Source: an uncultured Lactobacillus sp.
Lineage (GTDB): Bacteria; Bacillota; Bacilli; Lactobacillales; Lactobacillaceae
Assembly (NCBI GenBank): GCA_937874695.1
Contig: CALNAJ010000032.1
Location: 1 to 10,105 of the forward strand
Direction: 5' to 3'
DNA: 10,105 nucleotides
A program made the translations under genes and the position numbers. Position 1 is the stretch's first letter; the number at the start of each line of letters is the position of its first letter. Positions 7,128 through 10,105 of the stretch are shown here, piece by piece. The notes beneath the pieces were generated by a model. That model did not search any database. It was given only the letters and a program-made list of their open reading frames with translations, and was not told the origin of the DNA.

Positions 7128-7155
7128 ATGTTACCACAATTGAATGAATAATCAA
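7128..7155 (-). promoter_or_regulatory. Candidate proximal Spx-gene promoter
   Basis: On the minus strand, TTGATT (7150-7155) and TAACAT (7128-7133) are 16 bases apart. This would start transcription near 7121, about 100 bases before the ATG and just ahead of the leader hairpins. Confidence 0.4.
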
Positions 7156-7229
7156 CCCTTTTTGGAAACTTTCTAAATAACGGCCAACATTTTTTAGTGA
7201 GTTGGTTGGCCTTCCCAACTATTTTCGCA

Positions 7230-7258
7230 ATCATTTGTCCACTTGTGATAAGTCTCAA
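7230..7258 (-). promoter_or_regulatory. Candidate distal Spx-gene promoter
   Basis: On the minus strand, TTGAGA (7253-7258, 5 of 6) and AATGAT (7230-7235, 4 of 6) are 17 bases apart. The transcript would begin near 7223 with a leader of about 200 bases. Between it and the proximal promoter lies GGCCAAC/GTTGGCC (7182-7188 / 7205-7211), which competes with an AGTTGG/CCAACT hairpin. Confidence 0.35.
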
Positions 7259-7400
7259 AAATCCTTGAAGCCATCGCAGATTAAGCTTCCACAAAGTTAG
7301 GGCAGTTAGTCAACTATCTCGTGATATGGCCTAAATTAATTGTCAGAAACAATCCCGGCGTCTCTTTTTGGTTGAAATGCATTAATATTCATACGATTCG

Positions 7401-7418
7401 TTTAAATATTCATTTAAA
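7401..7418. repeat. AT-rich dyad in the divergent intergenic region
   Basis: TTTAAAT (7401-7407) and ATTTAAA (7412-7418) form a perfect inverted repeat with a four-base spacer. It stands in an AT-rich block where ATATTCAT (7385-7392, 7406-7413) and GATTCG (7395-7400, 7423-7428) also occur twice. This could be a regulator site or an UP-like element for the antiporter promoter. Between 7259 and 7380 I see no gene and only a short ATTGT/ACAAT dyad. Confidence 0.35.
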
Positions 7419-7433
7419 TTTTGATTCGGTTTG

Positions 7434-7447
7434 TAAAAGCGCTTACT
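7434..7447. promoter_or_regulatory. Possible catabolite-response element (cre)
   Basis: TAAAAGCGCTTACT agrees with the cre consensus TGWAARCGYTWNCW at 13 of 14 positions; the second base is A instead of G. It has the AAGCGCTT core of CcpA sites. It lies about 30 bases upstream of the antiporter -35, a position more typical of activation than of blocking. Regulation by CcpA is inferred. Confidence 0.5.
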
Positions 7448-7477
7448 CAAACTAACCAAAATGGCTAATCCTTTTCT

Positions 7478-7506
7478 TTGACAAGGGATTTCTCCCCACT
7501 TGTTAT
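7478..7506 (+). promoter_or_regulatory. Antiporter promoter
   Basis: A perfect -35 TTGACA (7478-7483), 17 bases, and -10 TGTTAT (7501-7506, 4 of 6) predict a start near 7513 and a leader of about 50 bases. ACAAG/CTTGT (7481-7485 / 7498-7503) and AGGGAT/ATCCCT dyads overlap the core elements, so a repressor could bind here. Confidence 0.72.
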
Positions 7507-7549
7507 CCCTAGAAGCGTAGAATAAAGGCATCATAAATTTCGTTTTTAT

Positions 7550-7562
7550 CGGGAGGAACCCG
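7550..7562 (+). promoter_or_regulatory. Ribosome site inside a small hairpin
   Basis: CGGG (7550-7553) and CCCG (7559-7562) are complementary and place AGGAA in the loop, so the GGGAGG ribosome site of the antiporter is half stem, half loop. It lies eight bases ahead of a TTG start codon. This decides the start at 7565 and suggests that translation is damped. Confidence 0.6.
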
Positions 7563-7564
7563 CT

Positions 7565-9640
7565 TTGCTAGCCTTTTACGCTGTTGTCTTACTGATTGTC
7601 GCGACCATCGTTGCCAACACAGTCTATCCCTATTTCCCTGTGATTCCGAAAGCCTTCTATCAGATTTTTGCCGGAGCTATTCTTTCACTGGTGCCAATGT
7701 ACCACCACTTCGTCCTCGAACCCGAGATGTTCATGCTCATCATCATTGCGCCCCTCATGTTCTATGACGGACAAAATGCAAATGGGCACGAACTCCGCCG
7801 AAACGTTGGCTCAATCATCTCGATGGCCATTATCTTAGCGGTGTTGACCGTCGTTGGCATGGGCTACCTGAGCCACGCAGTCCTCGCTGGTATTCCGCTA
7901 GCCTTAGCATTTGCATTGGCGGCTATTGTCACGCCGACCGATGCCGTAGCGGTGTCCTCGATTACCAGCAATATGGCAGTTCCAGAACGCGTGATGGGTA
8001 TGCTGGAGCGTGAATCCCTCTTCAACGACGCTTCCGGTTTAGTTGCCTTTAACCTTGCTCTCGCCGCCTTTACCACCGGTCAATTCTCTGTTGGAGACGG
8101 GATTAAACACTTCTTCGTTGTCTTCCTGGGCGGCCTCTTGATTGGTGTGATTCTGGGAATTGCGGCCGTTATGGTCCGTGTCTACCTGGTTCAGAGTGGG
8201 AAAGACTCCTCCAGCGTCATTGTGCCCTACGATCTGATTATGCCATTTCTAATCTATCTGGCTGCGGAACACCTTGAGTTGTCTGGCATCCTAGCAGTTG
8301 TGGCTGCCGGCCTGATTTACAGTGCCTCCAGCAATCAACTGCGGCTATCCAGTACGCAGCTACAATTGGTCTCTCGTTCCACGTGGGGCATTTTTACCAA
8401 TATTTTAAATGGCTTCGTCTTTGTCCTCCTAGGTGTCTCACTCCCAACCGTGTGGGTAAATATTCAACAGGATGACACGAAATCACTACCAAGCTTCTTC
8501 ATGCTGGCAGTAATCCTTTATCTGGTCATGCTAGCCCTCCGTTACCTGTGGATTCGCCTTGACTGGGCATTGATTCATTCCGAGAAGAAGGAACGGCCAT
8601 TGAACGCCCTGATTGGCGCGCTCTCCGGTGTCCATGGAACGATCACCTTGGCCATGGCCTTCTCACTGCCTTTAACGTTGCATGGCACGGCTTTCCCCTT
8701 CCGGAATACCATGATTTTTGTGGCAGCCATTGTGATTATTCTCAGCCTTCTCGTCCCAACCATCGTCTTGCCTTTTGTTTTACCTAAGAAGACCGTTGCC
8801 GTGGATCCCACGACCGTTGCTCAGGAACGCAAGGCGCTCGTTGCCTACGCGAGTGAGCGACTCGTGCAGGAGAATCCCGAGGATCCCGCTGCAGCACAAT
8901 CCGTCATTGAAACACTAAATAGTCAAGCCACCGGGGCCCGTCCCGACCGTAAAAAAATCAGAGTCTTACTCAATCAAGCCACCGGAATTGAAGTTAAGAG
9001 CGTTCAGAAACTAGCCGATGATGGTGTCATCTCCAATAGTTTCGCGAACCGTTACGTTCGGATGCTGGTTATCAAGTCTCAGATGAGTCATCAAAACCCC
9101 TTCCAAAATATTTCCTTGTGGTTCCGCTTCGTTGGTCACCGAGTCACCTTCATGTTCAGCCGCAAATGGCGACGGGGCAAACGCATTGCCAAACAGCGCC
9201 AACGTTTACAAGAATCGTCGCATACGCCAGAACAAGAACAGTTGCAAGAACAACGGATTCAGCAGGAAAGCAATCAGCTGAAACGGCGTCCCCGCCGCGA
9301 TCCACATGCTGAGCACCGCCAACGGGAAAACTTCTTGCGGATCGAAGAGGATATCTACACGAATATCATCAAATTTCTCACAGATATTTCCACGGTAGAT
9401 AACCAAGCGGAGGTCAACACGGTCCGAAACTACTACAATGCGCGGCACCGACGCTTCGTAGCCAACAAGTCCACGAACCAGCAGAACGAATTATTTATCC
9501 AAGCCTTTCAGTATGAATACACCTATATTCAGCAACAAAGAACGGCCGGCATCATCTCCACAGAACTAGCTGATGAACTCTACCAGCAAGTCTCAACGGA
9601 CCAGATGCTCTACACCCAAGAAATTGCCGGCACCGATTAG
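7565..9640 (+). CDS. Na+/H+ antiporter, CPA1 (NhaP-type) family, with long cytoplasmic tail
   Basis: The protein has 691 residues. Residues 1 to about 407 hold a dozen or so membrane segments with the CPA1 signatures: TPTDAVAVS (123-131, ion-binding Asp126), ERESLFNDASG (148-158, Asp155 in the FND motif) and GVHGTITLAMA (355-365). It should exchange cytoplasmic Na+ (perhaps K+) for protons in the plasma membrane, supporting pH and salt balance. Residues 408-691 form an unusually long hydrophilic tail. About 530-610 is very rich in Gln, Arg and Glu and probably forms a coiled coil, which may sense pH or bind a partner. The start is TTG at 7565, set by GGGAGG at 7551-7556 and the immediate start of the first membrane helix. 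The gene is monocistronic. Confidence 0.92.
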   Translation: MLAFYAVVLLIVATIVANTVYPYFPVIPKAFYQIFAGAILSLVPMYHHFVLEPEMFMLIIIAPLMFYDGQNANGHELRRNVGSIISMAIILAVLTVVGMGYLSHAVLAGIPLALAFALAAIVTPTDAVAVSSITSNMAVPERVMGMLERESLFNDASGLVAFNLALAAFTTGQFSVGDGIKHFFVVFLGGLLIGVILGIAAVMVRVYLVQSGKDSSSVIVPYDLIMPFLIYLAAEHLELSGILAVVAAGLIYSASSNQLRLSSTQLQLVSRSTWGIFTNILNGFVFVLLGVSLPTVWVNIQQDDTKSLPSFFMLAVILYLVMLALRYLWIRLDWALIHSEKKERPLNALIGALSGVHGTITLAMAFSLPLTLHGTAFPFRNTMIFVAAIVIILSLLVPTIVLPFVLPKKTVAVDPTTVAQERKALVAYASERLVQENPEDPAAAQSVIETLNSQATGARPDRKKIRVLLNQATGIEVKSVQKLADDGVISNSFANRYVRMLVIKSQMSHQNPFQNISLWFRFVGHRVTFMFSRKWRRGKRIAKQRQRLQESSHTPEQEQLQEQRIQQESNQLKRRPRRDPHAEHRQRENFLRIEEDIYTNIIKFLTDISTVDNQAEVNTVRNYYNARHRRFVANKSTNQQNELFIQAFQYEYTYIQQQRTAGIISTELADELYQQVSTDQMLYTQEIAGTD

Positions 9641-9677
9641 ATTATTTTCCTGCCGTCATATTTTCTTCACAATTACC

Positions 9678-9686
9678 TGTTATAGT
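9678..9686 (+). promoter_or_regulatory. Extended -10 element after the antiporter gene
   Basis: TGTTATAGT is a TGn-extended -10 (TATAGT, 5 of 6) with no clear -35. It could start a separate short transcript near 9693, between the antiporter stop codon and the terminators. Confidence 0.4.
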
Positions 9687-9784
9687 TGTCCTCATAACTT
9701 ACGAATTTACGAACGAATAAGTTAATAATTTTACTCCTCCAAAGTAAAAATTACGGCCGATCCGCTATGGTATCGACCAACTCC

Positions 9785-9804
9785 AAACGTAATAAACGTT
9801 TTTT
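9785..9804 (+). terminator. Weak intrinsic terminator
   Basis: AAACGT (9785-9790) pairs with ACGTTT (9796-9801) around a five-base loop, and the T-run continues to 9804. The short, AT-rich stem suggests a partial stop ahead of the strong terminator that follows. Confidence 0.55.
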
Positions 9805-9811
9805 CTTCAAG

Positions 9812-9849
9812 CAGCGATGCGGACAATTTGGTCCGGTCGCTGTTTTTTT
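9812..9849 (+). terminator. Strong intrinsic terminator
   Basis: The outer arms CAGCGA (9812-9817) / TCGCTG (9837-9842) and inner arms CGGAC (9820-9824) / GTCCG (9831-9835) form a GC-rich hairpin followed by seven T's (9843-9849). It ends the antiporter transcript and any small RNA before the structured RNA begins. Confidence 0.93.
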
Positions 9850-9857
9850 GTTAAAGA
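9828..9857 (+). promoter_or_regulatory. Tentative promoter of the structured RNA
   Basis: TTGGTC (9828-9833), 18 bases, then TAAAGA (9852-9857) preceded by TGT would start transcription near 9864. The -10 is poor (3 of 6) and the whole element overlaps the preceding terminator, so this is only a suggestion. No better promoter lies between the terminator and the first helix. Confidence 0.25.
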
Positions 9858-9861
9858 GAGT

Positions 9862-10105
9862 GAAGGAGGGCGGTTAGTCCCTGAGCATTAACGTCAATAA
9901 GTGCCCACTCGGTGGAGCCGAGTCGGTGCTTATTGGGGTTAAGCGGAGGGGACTGCCCGAGTGAACTCGTTTCAGAGGCCGCATGTTTCCCAAATATCCT
10001 GGTGAGAGAAAATCTAACGAACTAAACCAAAACAATCAGCAGCGGCTTCGCCGGACAGGAGTCACTTAGCTTTCTAAGCGCAGGAGTCTGGCTTGCGGAA
10101 CTCGT
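9862..10105 (+). ncRNA. Large structured non-coding RNA, 5' part (runs off the right edge)
   Basis: There is no open frame of useful length, but helix follows helix. The first hairpin spans 9868-9958: GGGC/GCCC, then AGTCCC/GGGACT across a four-base bulge, then TTAAC/GTTAA, a ten-pair run AATAAGTGCC/GGTGCTTATT (9896-9905 / 9925-9934) and ACTCGG/CCGAGT with loop TGGAG. Next come CGAG-TGAA-CTCG (9958-9969) and, near the edge, GCCGGAC/GTCTGGC (10050-10056 / 10086-10092) enclosing CTTAG/CTAAG. CCGCA (9979-9983) can pair at long range with TGCGG (10094-10098). No U-run terminates it inside the window. It is not recognisable as RNase P RNA, tmRNA, SRP RNA, 6S RNA or rRNA. A large ornate class (GOLLD- or ROOL-like), a T-box-like leader or a new family are the options. 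The strand is inferred from position after a terminator and the lack of an alternative. Confidence 0.6.

Larger units (their letters stand above)
9693..9850 (+). ncRNA. Candidate small RNA or structured 3' UTR
   Basis: No credible gene is present, but five hairpins follow one another: AACTTA/TAAGTT (9696-9701 / 9718-9723), TTTTACT/AGTAAAA (9729-9735 / 9743-9749), a GG-CGAT/ATCG-CC hairpin (9755-9778) and then two terminator hairpins. The second hairpin shows CCTCCAA in its loop, a C-rich seed complementary to ribosome-binding sites, as in many regulatory RNAs of Gram-positive bacteria. With the extended -10 just ahead, a transcript of about 110-155 bases is plausible. It could equally be the 3' end of the antiporter mRNA. 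Confidence 0.4.

Noticed and set aside
7021..7218. N-terminal extension of the Spx-family protein by 66 residues from a TTG at 7218
   Set aside because: The extension has no ribosome site and no family similarity, covers the likely promoter and hairpins, and ATG 7020 matches the normal Spx start with a good ribosome site.
9896..9934. CCGAGTCGGTGCTT is the same as the end of the S. pyogenes Cas9 tracrRNA
   Set aside because: Here the stretch is the right side of a long local hairpin, no U-run follows, and there is no anti-repeat, CRISPR repeat or cas gene in the window. Chance or shared hairpin composition explains it.
9862..10105. RNase P RNA, tmRNA, SRP RNA, group I or II intron
   Set aside because: None of the conserved cores of these RNAs that I know can be seen: no GAGGAAAGTCC, no SRP GGAA hairpin, no tmRNA-like ends and no domain V-like hairpin.

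Overview
The window looks like chromosomal DNA from a lactic acid bacterium of the family Lactobacillaceae, perhaps a Levilactobacillus-like species. This is an inference from protein style (an Spx paralogue, a YtgP-type flippase, a CPA1 antiporter with a long tail), strong AGGAGG-type ribosome sites, simple intrinsic terminators, a cre-like site and mid-range GC. No marker gene settles the species. There is no sign of a prophage, insertion sequence, tRNA, rRNA or CRISPR array.

Left part (1-5018). Two leftward single-gene units come first: a MurJ/YtgP-type polysaccharide or lipid II flippase (129-1739) and a cytoplasmic S9-family serine peptidase (1937-3910), each with its own hairpin terminator. 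The peptidase has a clear promoter. Divergent from it, a ketopantoate reductase-family dehydrogenase (4086-5018) is read rightward.

Middle part (5019-7020). A 95-residue protein that is essentially a free-standing ATP-cone domain with a degraded nucleotide-binding motif (5200-5487) is followed by a self-inhibited Fic-domain protein (5631-6491). These converge on a leftward Spx-family regulator in which both redox cysteines are serine (6622-7020).

Right part (7021-10105). A 544-base divergent intergenic region holds several structured leader elements, a catabolite-response-like site and a good promoter. That promoter drives a TTG-started Na+/H+ antiporter of 691 residues (7565-9640). The last 465 bases contain no credible gene but much RNA structure. 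First comes a run of hairpins ending in two intrinsic terminators (9693-9850), a possible small RNA or structured 3' UTR. Then, from about 9862 and running off the right edge, comes a densely folded sequence that begins with a 91-base extended hairpin and continues with further helices. This looks like the 5' part of a large structured non-coding RNA and is the most interesting item in the window.

Apart from the right-end RNA, the genes look like independent housekeeping, stress and envelope functions, each with its own signals, rather than parts of one pathway.
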